DNA from: Warburgia ugandensis
Taxonomy: Eukaryota; Streptophyta; Magnoliopsida; Canellales; Canellaceae
Assembly: GCA_035236585.1 (NCBI GenBank)
Contig: CP141133.1
Location: 45,525,729-45,589,728 of the forward strand
Length of the DNA stretch: 64,000 bases
Direction: 5' to 3'
Below the pieces are notes generated by a model. It saw only the letters and a program-made list of their open reading frames with translations. It had not been told where the DNA came from and did not search any database. This document shows, piece by piece, positions 10,413 through 21,261 of this stretch. A program made the position numbers and the translations under genes. Within the stretch, counting starts at the first letter, position 1, and the number at the start of each line of letters is the position of its first letter.

Positions 10413-12660
10413 ATGATGGATTCTGCATACTTCGTTGGAAGAACGGAAATCCTTGCTTGGATCAACTCCACCCTCCAACTCAATCTCTCCAGAGTTGAAG
10501 AGGTGAAACACCAGGCGCCAATTTCTTTTACAAAAAATCAAAACCTGAAAGAAGAAATGAAATTCTTTCTTTCTTGTGTTTTCCGTTGGATTTAGGCTGC
10601 ACCAGGTGCGATCCACTGTCAACTGATGGATGCCGTACATCCTGGAATCGTTCCTATGCATAAGGTTAATTTTGATGCGAAGAATGAGTACGAAATGATC
10701 CAGAATTACAAGGTTCTTCAAGATGTTTTCAATAAACTCAAGATCTCCAAGGTTTTCTGTCTTTCCCTTTCTACATTTTGTCATTTATGGGTTCTTTTTC
10801 GTCTTTTCCTTTGATTTCTTCATAGTCTTCTAGTGCTAGCGTTTTGCTTGTATCTGGGTCTTGATTTAGTGTTCCAGTTTTTGTTTGCTTTCTGTTGTTT
10901 CAGCATATTGAGGTGAGCAAGCTTGTAAAAGGAAGGCCTCTGGATAATCTGGAGTTCATGCAGTGGATGAAGAGATACTGTGATTTTGTCTATGGTGGTA
11001 GCCTATTGAAACAGTAATTTTCGTTCAACCTTTTTGTTACTTTCTGTGTATTGTGTGCTAGAGTTTAATTTTTTTCTTTTAGATCTACTTTTTGTTTTGA
11101 TTTTGTATTTAGTGAAATGGTGACATCTAGGGTTTGTTTCTACACAAGGGAGAAAATGGAGGAGTTTGTTGAAACTATTGATCTGTACATAATTGGAATG
11201 AAGAAGGAAGTAGAAGGGCGTCTTGAAACTATCATTCGCCCATGGGGATATGCATAAACTCTTTTCTTCTTGCTTATACTCGAATTATAACATAGGGCCA
11301 AAAGGATCACCTTATTATGATTAGTCTTTTGAATGTTAAGAACGGTATATTATTTGGTTAGGAACTTTATCCATGTTCAAAATTGAGGTACTGCTAGCGG
11401 AATTGCGTTAGTTAACCTTTTATGCAATTTCTCATTTTCTGCAGCATTGATGCAAACAATGTCTATTTAGCTTGTGCTTGTCAAGGTACAGCAGTGGAAT
11501 GTTGTTTATTTTAATGCACTTTTCTGTTTAAATAGTGCTTTCTCATTGCTTACACACTATAAATTTGTTTACATGATATCCTTTAAATGGAGTATTAGTT
11601 TTGGAGTGTGTAAATGAAAGACAGTCATGGACTTCTGTATTTGATTATATATAACAGGACCTTCATTCTTTTCATTTCCTCTCTGGTGCCCTGATGTTGG
11701 GTTAGTTTGGGACTAAGCCAGAATTAAATACGGATAGTCATTCGTGATTTCTGAACTTGCCATTTATTTACCACTTGGAGAGCACTACATTGCAAATGTC
11801 CTGACAAGATAAGTTTAAAATATCATCTTCTTTCTTTCCCCTTTCTCATTTTCTATAAATTTACTGATAACTATCATTCAAAGTGAAAAAAAAAGAGAAG
11901 AGAATAAAATTCACCTATGTAAACAACAATAATGGGGGAAGCAACAAAAACACACGTATTTTGCAGTAAATGTCTGCAAAATTCAGTTGGTTTGCATATA
12001 TATTGACTGTTTATGAATTTGATTCAGCTACAATCCATTGGAAAGAAGGGAAACTTGTAAAGGTGGAAAGGAAACAAGCAAGAAAGCTGCAGTCACACAA
12101 GCTTCAGCCAAATCTTTAAACAATGCCCCAAAAACTCAGTCATCTCAGAACACTCTTAGGAATGATGCAAGTTCTGGAAATCAGCCAAACCCACCACTTA
12201 AGAATTCCAGACCTTTTTCTGGAGATGGAAGCGCTTATGATGAACAGGTAACTTGAATCAGTGCAGAACTAGGAAGCTTTCCTCTGAGAAGATGGGAAAT
12301 CTAACCCTTGAATTTGTTTGCAGATCACTGAGCTGAAGCTTTCAGTTGATAGCCTAGAGAAGGAGAGAGACTTCTACTTTGCAAAATTAAGAGATATTGA
12401 GATCTTGTGTCAATGCCCTGAGATAGAGCACTTGCCTGTAAGAGGAGACTATCTCTTTCTTTCCGTGAAACAATTAAAAGATCTCATTGATTAATATTCT
12501 TTCCTTTCTTTCTTCATAGATTGTTGGTGCTATGCAGAGGATCCTGTATTCGATGGATGACAGCCCCTCTGTAGAGGCCGATGTCCAGGCTATGATCTCC
12601 CAGCTACAAAAGCAAGATGACTTGAGTCCAAGTCCTGAGACAGGACAAACCAAAGCTTGA
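10413..12660 (+). CDS. EB1C: microtubule plus-end binding protein EB1 (EB1C type), C-terminally frameshifted
   Basis: EB1 proteins track growing microtubule ends; the plant EB1C form acts at spindle and phragmoplast and is partly nuclear. Six exons with GT-AG borders: 10,413(or 10,395)-10,502, 10,596-10,751, 10,904-11,013, 12,028-12,247, 12,324-12,437 and 12,520-12,660. Exons 1-3 encode the calponin-homology domain ([56 protein letters not shown]). Exon 4 is the basic Ser/Asn-rich linker ([16 protein letters not shown]). Exons 5-6 hold the EB1 coiled coil and end-binding domain ([32 protein letters not shown] then [10 protein letters not shown]). Two oddities: the usual first codon, before ATNIGMMD, is GTG at 10,395, so I start at the next in-frame ATG; and the frame stops at 12,658 just before the EB1C tail, which is readable in the +1 frame. 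Predicted length from the ATG is 276 residues; with a tail it would be near the family's ~330. Confidence 0.88.
10503..10595 (+). other. EB1C intron 1
   Basis: The boundary follows ...LSRVEE; donor GTGAAAC, acceptor GATTTAG. The exons on both sides join in frame (VEE then [12 protein letters not shown]), matching EB1C. Reading through the intron adds about 30 unrelated residues and a stop. Confidence 0.85.
11014..12027 (+). other. EB1C intron 3 (about 1.0 kb)
   Basis: The longest intron. Donor GTAATT follows GGSLLK, and acceptor GATTCAG precedes YNPLERRE; the split codon CA|C gives His. It contains a 46-residue open frame at 11,117-11,257 ([17 protein letters not shown]...RPWGYA) that I do not recognise. 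Other potential donors at 10,995 and 10,998 leave the wrong phase for exon 4. Confidence 0.75.
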
Positions 12661-12790
12661 AAATCAGAAGAGAAAAAATATCTCGACTTTCGAGGTTGAT
12701 ATGACCACCACTAATGCATTGTCTCGAAGGCAAAGGCTGTCAGATGTTTCGGATGTTCATCACAATGGATCACTCTTAACTACTTGCTGA
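12659..12790 (+). pseudogene. out-of-frame EB1C C-terminal tail
   Basis: Read one base out of phase with exon 6, this stretch encodes a tail ending QKRKNISTFEVDM, then LSRRQRLSDVSDV and SLLTTC before TGA at 12,788. It matches the distinctive basic tail of plant EB1C (QKRK, then SPRQRLSDASDV). The shift must lie between 12,626, just after a stop in the +1 frame, and the TGA at 12,658. One inserted base or two deleted bases would explain it. Whether this is a real allele, a sequencing error or an annotation issue cannot be told here. Confidence 0.85.
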
Positions 12791-13235
12791 GAATAATCAG
12801 GACATTTAACAGTGTCAGGTGCAAATTTTGCATTCCTATTCATTTTCCATCTCATTATTTACCTTTTAATTATTGATGCAGCTGGGTAGGCTATTTGGAT
12901 TTAATGTTATTGCTCAAGACGTGATGATAATTGTCCATAGTCTGCAAGGGCATTGTGGGCATGGATGCGGGGCTGTCGATGCATACAAGTGCTGGGAGGG
13001 GGACTGACTTTTGGACGTGCAGTTTGTGTGCTATATATCTGGAAATACGTTGATGACAATATGTTGATCTGCTCTTTTCTGTCAGGATAACCATCTCGGG
13101 GGAGTTGTGGAATCCCGCGGCTGTTGATGATAGTAGGGGAGCTTCGTAGTGGAGCCATTACGTGGAAGATTTGCCCCTAATTTTGAAGGCTTTTTATAAT
13201 TCAAAATTGGTATATGTTTAAATAGGAACTCACAT
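12791..13235 (+). other. EB1C 3' untranslated region and flank
   Basis: Sequence after the tail stop with no further EB1-like coding. A possible 3'-UTR intron runs from GGTGCAAATT (about 12,820) to TTGATGCAG (about 12,881). The downstream GGCTTTTTATAATTC is AT-rich, but no polyadenylation site can be fixed. The tandem repeat R1 begins just after it. Confidence 0.5.
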
Positions 13236-14639
13236 CAATTGTATTTGCTGGATCCTAAAGGCTGTGATTCTCTGGACATCATCTCGTCGATCACAAGAAT
13301 TCGCCAGCTGCTAAATTTTAGAAGATTCATATGGAATTATGATTTTCTTTTTACTTGGCGGCATCTTTTCGTTGCATTTACTATCTTTTATGACTTCGAT
13401 ATTGGAAAGATTTTGCAGTGGTGGCTTTATAACTTGAGCCTTTTAGTCGTGGAGTATATACTCTTAAATTTTGCAACCATATGTCAAATGTAAGAGATTG
13501 CTCTTCCTCTTGATTTTATTCGTAAAACTAGCTATAATCTCGTATGCATGACATTAAGCAATTACTCATCATTTTCTTGCTTCTTTTTTTTTTCAGAAAA
13601 AATCTCGTTTGCATGACATTAAGCAATCACTCATCATTGTCTTGCTTTTTTTAGAAAATGTTTTCGTACACTTCGTCCACTTTAGTTTTTCATCAAGGTG
13701 ACCCCATCAACATAAGATGACTCTTGTTTTATCGTAACTATCGGATAGTCAATAAAAAAGGCCTCGTCAGTCAACTTTTTGTTTAAATTAACTAATGGAA
13801 TTGCTGCTCGAGTCCGCATAATTGATTTTTGAATGATTTCTTTGGTTTGCTACTTTTGGGTGTTTTTAAAAAATAAAGAAATTGGGTAAAAGAGAGGAAT
13901 AAGAATGAAGACCCGTATTTCTTGAGTTAAAACTGAAAATTATGGTTCATTGTTAAAATGTTTTCCAGCAATTGCTGCAATCATCTATCGATTGACATAC
14001 AATGATTGTTAAAATTTTAGGGGATCAATTTGTGGTGGAAAGAGGAAGCATTTTGGGGACTTTTATCCAGGGATGAGTGGGCTGGATTAAACTTGTGCCC
14101 TACACTTGTTTGGGTGGATTGGCGTAGTACATTGGTGATCTGCACCCATGATAGGGCATATGTTTGGAATTGAGGTGTGCCATGGGTTGGGGTTTGTTGA
14201 TGAGGAAATTCCATGTGTTGATCTGCATTATTCAAAAAAATTTAATACTAAAATTGTTGATGGTTTATTATTGTACTATAGTTATAAAAGGACATTTTTA
14301 TAAAATCAGATATAAAAAATTTTAATTGCAGGTTTTCTTCTATTAAGTTTCTTTAATTTAAAAGTTCCTTCTCTTAACTACAAAACCAACAGTAATTATC
14401 CTTGCATATTTCAAAAAAATAAAAGGAAAATGAAAAGGAGCAATAAAAAGGCCAAAACAAAAGAAACATCTCAATTCTTATATAGAAATAATGATATTTA
14501 CCCACCTCACCTGGCCTACAACAGTTGATGTGGCTGAATGGGTCAAGGTGGGTTTTTCATTATTTGCCTCGCCCCATAGTGGGTTGTAAATCTTAGTAAC
14601 TTGTGGTGGGGCAAGTGAAAACAAAACCACCCCAATATT
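13236..14639 (+). repeat. repeat R1, first copy of a 1.4-kb tandem duplication
   Basis: It begins TTGTATTTGCTGGATCCTAAAGG and is followed end to end by a diverged second copy, R2, starting at 14,640 with TTGTATTTGCTAGATCCTAAAGG. Shared landmarks in order are CTCTGGACATCATCTC, GACATTAAGCAATCACTCATCA, CGTACAC..TC, ATGACTCTTG..CGTAACTA, AGGAAGCATTTTGGGGACTT, ATTATTCAAAAA and GTGAAAACAAA.CC. A short internal duplication (CTCGTATGCATGACATTAAGCAAT at 13,539, again at 13,606) is also present. No gene is recognised; an 84-codon frame at 13,239-13,493 has stops in R2 and is probably fortuitous. Confidence 0.8.
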
Positions 14640-14982
14640 TGTTGTATTTGCTAGATCCTAAAGGTTGCGATTCTCTGGACATCATCTCTTCAATCATAAG
14701 AATGAGCTAGGAGCTAAATGTTAGAAAATTCATATGGATTTATGATTTTCTTTTTACTTTTACATTTTAATATTGGAAGGATTTGGTAGTAGTGGATTTA
14801 TAACTCAAGGTTTTTAGCCATAAAGTATATACTCAACTTTTGCAGCCATATCTCAAATGTGAGAGGTTGCCCTTCCTCTTGAATTTATTCATGAAACTAG
14901 ATATAATCTTGTATGCATGACATTAAGTAATCACTCATCATTTTCTTGCTTTCTTTTAGAAAGATCTTCGTACACCTCCTCC
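14640..14982 (+). repeat. repeat R2, part 1
   Basis: Left part of the second tandem copy, running up to the target-site duplication CCTCC of the solo LTR T1. It continues at 17,636. Confidence 0.8.
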
Positions 14983-17630
14983 TGTAATGCCCTGAGCAAT
15001 TTACGCTATTGAATTGGACATTCTATACGAAATGAACTGTGTTAAATGTTTTACTTTATTTTAAATAGTAAACAAAGGAATTTGTAAGAAAACTTGGTAC
15101 CATTAGATTCTACTCGAAAAATGGAATCCAATGCCTCAAAGAACGCCGAAAATGGAGTTCGTATGAAGAAGTTACGACCGTTTAAAGATTAAGGGCATTT
15201 CTGTAATTTAAATTAAAAACGAAAAAGACAGAAAATGCAGGGGGCCGTTTTGATAACAGCACCCCGTCTTCTTCTTCCTCTAGAATTCTCCAGAAACCCT
15301 AGTTTCCAGAGATTTCTGCCATCGCCGCCATTGGCAGTACCGCCATAGCAAGACTGTAAAAAGCCCTATCTCCCACCTCTTCAAATCACGATTTTTTCGG
15401 CTATTTTCGGGCTGGGGTTTCTGGCAAAAATTGAAAACTCGTCTCTAGCTTTCCCTGCACATTCCGGCCAGGCCCGAGTCAGGCCGGCCATTTCCATCTC
15501 TCCACCTCCCCTCTTCTTCCTCTGGCCTCATCGGAAGTTGGGGTTTTCCCCCTTCTTCATGGGTTCCAGCGACATAGGGTTTTCAGACAGAAAAGAGGGA
15601 GCCGCACCACCTGAATGAGGGCGTCCCCGGCTACCCAGGTAAGCCCCTCTTTCCCTTTCTCTCTGTTTTACTTCCCCCAGGCCAGATCCATGCCGGATCT
15701 GGTTTTTCCCAGCCGATTTTTCTAGCCGGAGAACGACCACTGGCTCTGTGCGAGCAAGGCATCCTAGGGATGCCATGCTTCATGTGCGCCTGGGACAGGG
15801 TCCCTGGGACGGGTTCCAGGCATGCGACAGTGGGCACACGGTCCCTGGTGCGGCCTTCGGGTGTGCACACGATGTGGGGCACGAGTCCTGGCTCGACCGG
15901 GATGCACGGGGTACCTTGGGAGCTGAGACGCGCCATGCTGCGCCAAAGATGCGTCTGCGTGACGCCATCCAGTACGCGCATCATAGTGCATCGCTTAGGC
16001 ATGCATGTGCACGTGCAAATGTGGTCCCTGGTATGGCCTTTGGGCGCGCACGATGTGCAGGCATGGGTCCTGATTCGACTAGGGCGTACACACGTCTTGG
16101 AAACCATGATGCGCGAACATAATGAGACTATAAAATTAGGATCATAGGACCACTTATAGAGTCTAACCATTGAATAGTAGATCCATATTATAGGATCTAG
16201 CTTGACAATGAATTAGGCAAGGACCCATGGACCCTAAAAGGCAGATTTAGCAATCTAATTTCTAAATAGATGGAAATTGATAAGGACTCCTTGTTATCCA
16301 TTCATATCCAGGAGTTTATAAATGAGACCCAGGGTCGGGTTGAGTGATGAAGGACGCGACTCCAGGAGACTTCGAGGTAGGTGCTCTATCGTTACTAGAC
16401 TTTTAAAAAGGGCCCATGATTGTTTTGAGAATGCATGTTTTAAGTATAAATTATATGACTTGTTTAGCATGACTTAATTTTATATATGACTTAATTTTAT
16501 AAATGAATTCAGCATGCATATGATAAATACATTGTGCATAGACATGTTTTGCAAACGATCGCATATATTGCCAAGACATGTGCTACATGCATAGATTGCA
16601 TGATAAGTGTAGCCTTGGCTGATGAGGGCGGGCCAGAGAGAGCTGATAGGCTTCTAGGCAGGGTTATGACTTTGAATGGGATACTAACATGAGCAGATTT
16701 TATGCATTGCATGCATGTTTTGCAACCGATTTCATAAATTGCATGTTTTACGACGAATAAGTGTCATATGCCCCGTGGAGGCTATGACCCTGTGTCCCCA
16801 GGTACTTGGGGACCACACGGCGAGGAGGTCGTGGGCATAGTGGGCCCTATGTTTTTGAGGATTTACTTGCATTGCATACGGCATGACATGAGGTTGGTCG
16901 ACCATACCATATATCCATGAGTTGGATTCAGTTGAGCATCTTATGCATGTTATTATGTTTATGATATATATATATATATATGATACTTTCGACATGGATT
17001 ATGCGATTCTTTAAGTCGTCAGTATTCCAATTCGATAATGGTTTTTAATATCGATATTGAACATGAGTGTTCAAACATGCACATGTTTTAAAGAGCATAT
17101 GATTTTAAACATAGCATGCATTGTAAAACTAGTAGTGATAGACTCCTACTGAGTATAGTATATACTCACCCAATCCTTAACATTTTTCAGACACAAGTAA
17201 GCACTTAAGGACAGGATACGCGTGTGACAGAAGACACCTAAATATATCATTTTTCAGGACAGCTCCACTCACGAGTAGAAGACGCCTCAGGAAATGTTAG
17301 TGCTACAAGCAAGTGAATCAAAAGGAGACAATTATACATGTAAGTAAACACTCTACCCTTTGGACATGTATTTGTATTTATTTACAGATGGGTTGTGAGC
17401 TGTGACTGGATAGACTTGGGAAAAACATTTATGATTTCTAAAACTTTTCAAAAACTACTTTGGTTGTTGAGAAAGAAAATGACACTCGGGGTTTTCAAAA
17501 TGAGTTTAAAACTAAAAGATTTTCCGTTGCATTGCATTGTTTTTTATAAATGGTTTTCAAATAGGGATGCATCCCGCCTTAGAAATTAGATATTGCATTT
17601 AAAAATGCATGGAAAACCCGGGTCGTCACA
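14983..17630 (+). mobile_element. solo LTR T1, Tekay-like chromovirus
   Basis: A 2.65-kb LTR starting TGTAATGCCC and ending GGGTCGTCACA, flanked by a perfect 5-base target-site duplication CCTCC at 14,978-14,982 and 17,631-17,635. The repeat R2 resumes at once on its right side. No PBS, gag or pol is attached, so this is a solo LTR left by recombination between the two LTRs of one element. The internal landmarks GACTTCGAGGTAGGTGCTC (16,371) and CTACTGAGTATAGTATATAC (17,147) are of the Tekay/Del LTR type. Open frames inside it on both strands are not genes. Confidence 0.88.
15770..16110. repeat. GC-rich imperfect direct repeat inside LTR T1
   Basis: Markedly GC-rich block in an AT-rich region. 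GGTCCCTGGTGCGGCCTTCG with CACGATGTGGGGCACGAGTC at 15,841-15,890 recurs as GGTCCCTGGTATGGCCTTTG with CACGATGTGCAGGCATGGGTC about 185 bases later. The string GCGCCATGC...GTGACGCCATC at 15,931-15,969 resembles a GC-rich block in LTR D at 44,141-44,175. Long open frames on both strands come from this composition. Confidence 0.65.
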
Positions 17631-17635
17631 CCTCC

Positions 17636-18088
17636 GCTTAAGTTTGTCATCAAGTTAACCCTCTCCGCATAGAAAATGACTCTTGTGGTACCGTAACTAC
17701 CAAAACATCATAAAAAAGACATCTTTCATCAACTTTTTGTCTGAATAACTAATAGAATTACTTTGGGAGCCCACATAATTGCATTCTTAATGATTCTATT
17801 GGTTCGTTATTTTGGGTGATTTTTAAAATTAGGAAATTGGGTAAAAAAGGAGAAGAAAGAATCAGAACTTGTATTTCATCACTCTAAATTCAAAATTAGT
17901 GTTCACCATTAATTGTTTTCTAGCACTTGCTACTATTAGTTATCCATCGACACACAATGATTGTTAAAATATTAGGGGTTGAGTTTGCGATGCCAAGAGG
18001 AAGCATTTTGGGGACTTTTGTCTAGGGATGATAGCAGGGCAGGTTAAACTCATGCATGCACCTATTTGAGGTGGGTTGGGGTAGTAAA
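17636..18088 (+). repeat. repeat R2, part 2
   Basis: Continuation of R2 after the solo LTR. It aligns with R1 from about 13,675 (CATCAAG, ATGACTCTTG, GGAAATTGGGTAAAA) to 14,128 (TTGGGGTAGTA), where the next insertion begins. About 100 bases corresponding to R1 14,128-14,222 are missing before part 3 at 31,277. Confidence 0.8.
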
Positions 18089-21000
18089 TGTGATGACCTG
18101 AGTTTTTGGGACAATTTTTCACAATTCTTTTCGAAAGGTGGGGCCCCATTTTTGAAACATATTTTCAAAAACAAAATAGTAGAAACCATTTTCAATGAAT
18201 TTCATTTTAAAACCTCAAGGGTCAACCATCAACTCATTACTTATTTATGATTTAATTCAATATTTAAATTTTGGAGACTCAAATAAATTTGTCATTTTTC
18301 CAAATAAACCTTGTTTTAAAAATAAGTTTACTTCTTTAGGACCCATCCAATCAACAGCCACAGTCCCTGCATCATTACAAATCAAGTCCAAATACCACAT
18401 ATGTAAATCTACAGTCCAAGTAAAATTAGAACATACCCTTAGGTGAAGATGTAGTGATTAGTTAATCCTCTGACTCCTCATTTATCCTATTTGTCTCTTA
18501 ATATTTGAGGCATTACAAGAATAACACAATACCTCAACAAGTTATGCTTGGTAGGGGAATAAAATGCATGTGCAAACCAAAATAAAACATTCCTTTTTTA
18601 CAACATAATATTCATTTCAATACATCAAAACATTTTGCATCAATAATTTGCATAGTTAAATTTAAGATAATCTAAAACTTTAGAATATCAAAATTTAAAG
18701 TATTTCATGTAAATATCATGATTAAATCACAATTCGAATCTCAAGTAAACTTCATGAATAGATGTAAACATTATAAATAGATCTAATGATATGCAAATCA
18801 TAAGCAAAATATCGAATAAAGCATCTGAATAGCAATGAAAGTTAAATAATGCTAAACTCATGAAATAATAGTATATAATCATAATCATGCAGCTATCGCT
18901 AGTCCATATACTCCCAACCACTACTAGGACTACATATTCATCCAGTCAATAGTGGGTATATATAATGGTCATGAGCTCATACCAGGCATATCATTGTGCT
19001 ACATATCATCACAATTCGCACACATAGTGCAAAATATGTAAAGGACTACTATACTACTGCACACATCTCGTGCACTAGGACCACTACCATGCTCTATTGA
19101 CACCAAGGTTGAAAAATACATCATCATGTCTATATGGGGAGATAGATTGTCATAGTGGGGCGTTCCCATAATTGCCACTGCCAGATGTTTTGCCTCACTA
19201 TGGGCATGGTGTCCATATCATAAGTTTCGAAGAGCGGGTGGCCAAATCCTCATAACTCTCCTAGTATAGCATCCCCAAGCTTGTCCATTGAAAATAAAAA
19301 TCCACCAAGCCTATCGTATGCATAGTTGGTACCCTGCACCTATATTAAGCCTATCTAGCTTTTAAAACAAATCATGTGGATGAAAAATATGTAGTACATT
19401 CTTAGATCATGCATTTTAAATGACTGACATGCACTTTCAGTCCATGGAATCATAATATAACAATTTTCATATATATATATATATATATGAATATATTTTT
19501 TATTCCATAAATCATGTTATAAACATTGCGCAATAATCACCTTTTATGAATAAACCATGTAATTCAAATCTCATGCAGTTATCAAAATCATATTGTGATA
19601 CATTAAAAGATCATGCTATTTTAGAAAATTAGCATCTTAGATTCCACCTACCTCGAATGCAGGCTATCCCAATCCTCAGAACGATCCTCGGTCTCAATTG
19701 TGTATCAATTAGCGTATCTGTCAAGTCATACGTACATTTTAAGTTAATTAATTACTCACAATTTCTCATCTATTACTCATTTAGTCTTTGATCATTATTA
19801 AATATGATGATCTTGCCCTTACTGATCTTCAATCTTGTGTTTATCTCTTTATTTTTGTAATATCCTCAAATCTTGACCATTGATTAAAGATCAATGGCTT
19901 AGATCATCCATCTGTTCTCAACTTCTATGAATCTCAGCTTAGCATGTCATCTAATTCATATTTCAATGTTTGATCTATTGATTCGATGGTCAGATTAAAT
20001 TTTGATCAGTCATATCACTAGTTCCAAATCCTCCCAATATTCAATTTCCCAAGCTACAGAAATTAGAATAATCCATCATTAGGTTAGTTCAATTATCCAT
20101 TTTGAAGTTTGATCTAACTTGATCGCATGTATTTTCTAGGTTTCCCATAGTTCAAGAGCCTCTCACTAGCTCCTGTCTAGATTTCATAATCAAATCCTAC
20201 TCTTATCGGTCTGATCTATGTTTCTTGTCTCATCCTACAATCCATATTTATAATTTTGGTTTACTAAGACAATCTAACCATTATATCATTTCATCTATCA
20301 TATTAGATCATTAATTTAGTCATTTATTAGGGTTTGGATACTTATGATTGGCAGATCTAGTCTCTACAAGGTCTAATCTTATTTAATCCAAAGTTTTTAG
20401 GATAATCCTACCATTAGATCACTCGCATGTCTGCCTTGGATGTCTTAATCATTTTTATATCTAGGTCTCATACATCTTGACCTACATATCTTTAGTATTT
20501 TCTATCATCTAATTGTATATCTAAAGGTAATTTGTTGATTTGATGGTCAGATCTAATTTTGATAGATTAATGATTCTTAACTTTCTTGTTGTAAAATGTT
20601 ATTATTTTAAATTATTTGGATGATTTGACCATAAATCAGTATCTATATAATGTTAGATCACTCAATTATTTAAATATTTAAAGTTTGATTGCTTCCAATT
20701 TGATAGATCTAAGCCATTTGAAGTCTATGCTCAAAACTAGAGTTCAAGATTTGTCCAAATCCCAAAATTTATTGTTTTAATAGATTCATTTGATTGAGAA
20801 AATTTCAGAGGAATTTTTAGTATTATCTAAATTTGGAGTTATATCGCTTCCAAAATTGGAAATCTAAGTTCTAGATAGATTTCAATGGTTTAGATTGAGT
20901 TTGGATCAAAACTGGCTAGAAAATGACGTCACCAGGAAATGTATGCATCCTGCTCATTCGATGACTAATGAGCATGCACTCACATGCATGGTAATGCACC

Positions 21001-21261
21001 AGGAACATGTGTTCCCATTACAAATTTTGAAAGTGTGTTTATATCATAGATCTGATGGAAGTCATTCGGACAGCATAATCTCGACCAACTGTCCATTTTT
21101 TGTCCTAATCTCCAACTTAGATGAATAAATTTTCTTTGTAACTTGGGTTTCCTAGATTTTGAGGTGTTGTGATTCCATCTAAAAGTTCAGGTTTCCCATT
21201 TGAGTTGTTTTTGACATGGTTCTAGCCTTATCGGTTTGGATCTTTTCACATTTTGAAAGTT
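18089..21261 (-). repeat. reverse-oriented Tekay-type LTR, right end truncated
   Basis: It starts TGTGATGACCTGAG, the reverse complement of a GGGTCATCACA-type LTR end. Internal landmarks, read on the minus strand, match the plus-strand LTRs of T2 in reverse order: the GAGGCATT...AATGCCT motif at 18,490-18,540, GGCCACCC at about 19,231, and GAGGTAGGTGGAATC at about 19,640-19,656. No TGTAAT start is found on the right. The sequence joins the 5'-truncated LTR of T2 near 21,262, so both lost their LTR starts at one junction. No genes are seen inside. Confidence 0.65.

Noticed and set aside
13239..13493. 84-codon frame after EB1C
   Set aside because: In repeat R1. The second copy at 14,640 has stops and indels in the same frame, so there is no sign of coding constraint.
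15528..16170. Several overlapping open frames up to 179 codons on both strands
   Set aside because: The block is GC-rich and few stops are expected. It is internal LTR sequence (T1), with frames open on both strands and no recognisable domain.
18089..18516. Possible 428-bp mini-LTR between TGTGATGACC and GGCATTACA
   Set aside because: The GGCATTACA string aligns with an internal motif (AATGCCT) of the T2 LTR and not with its start; no flanking duplication was found.
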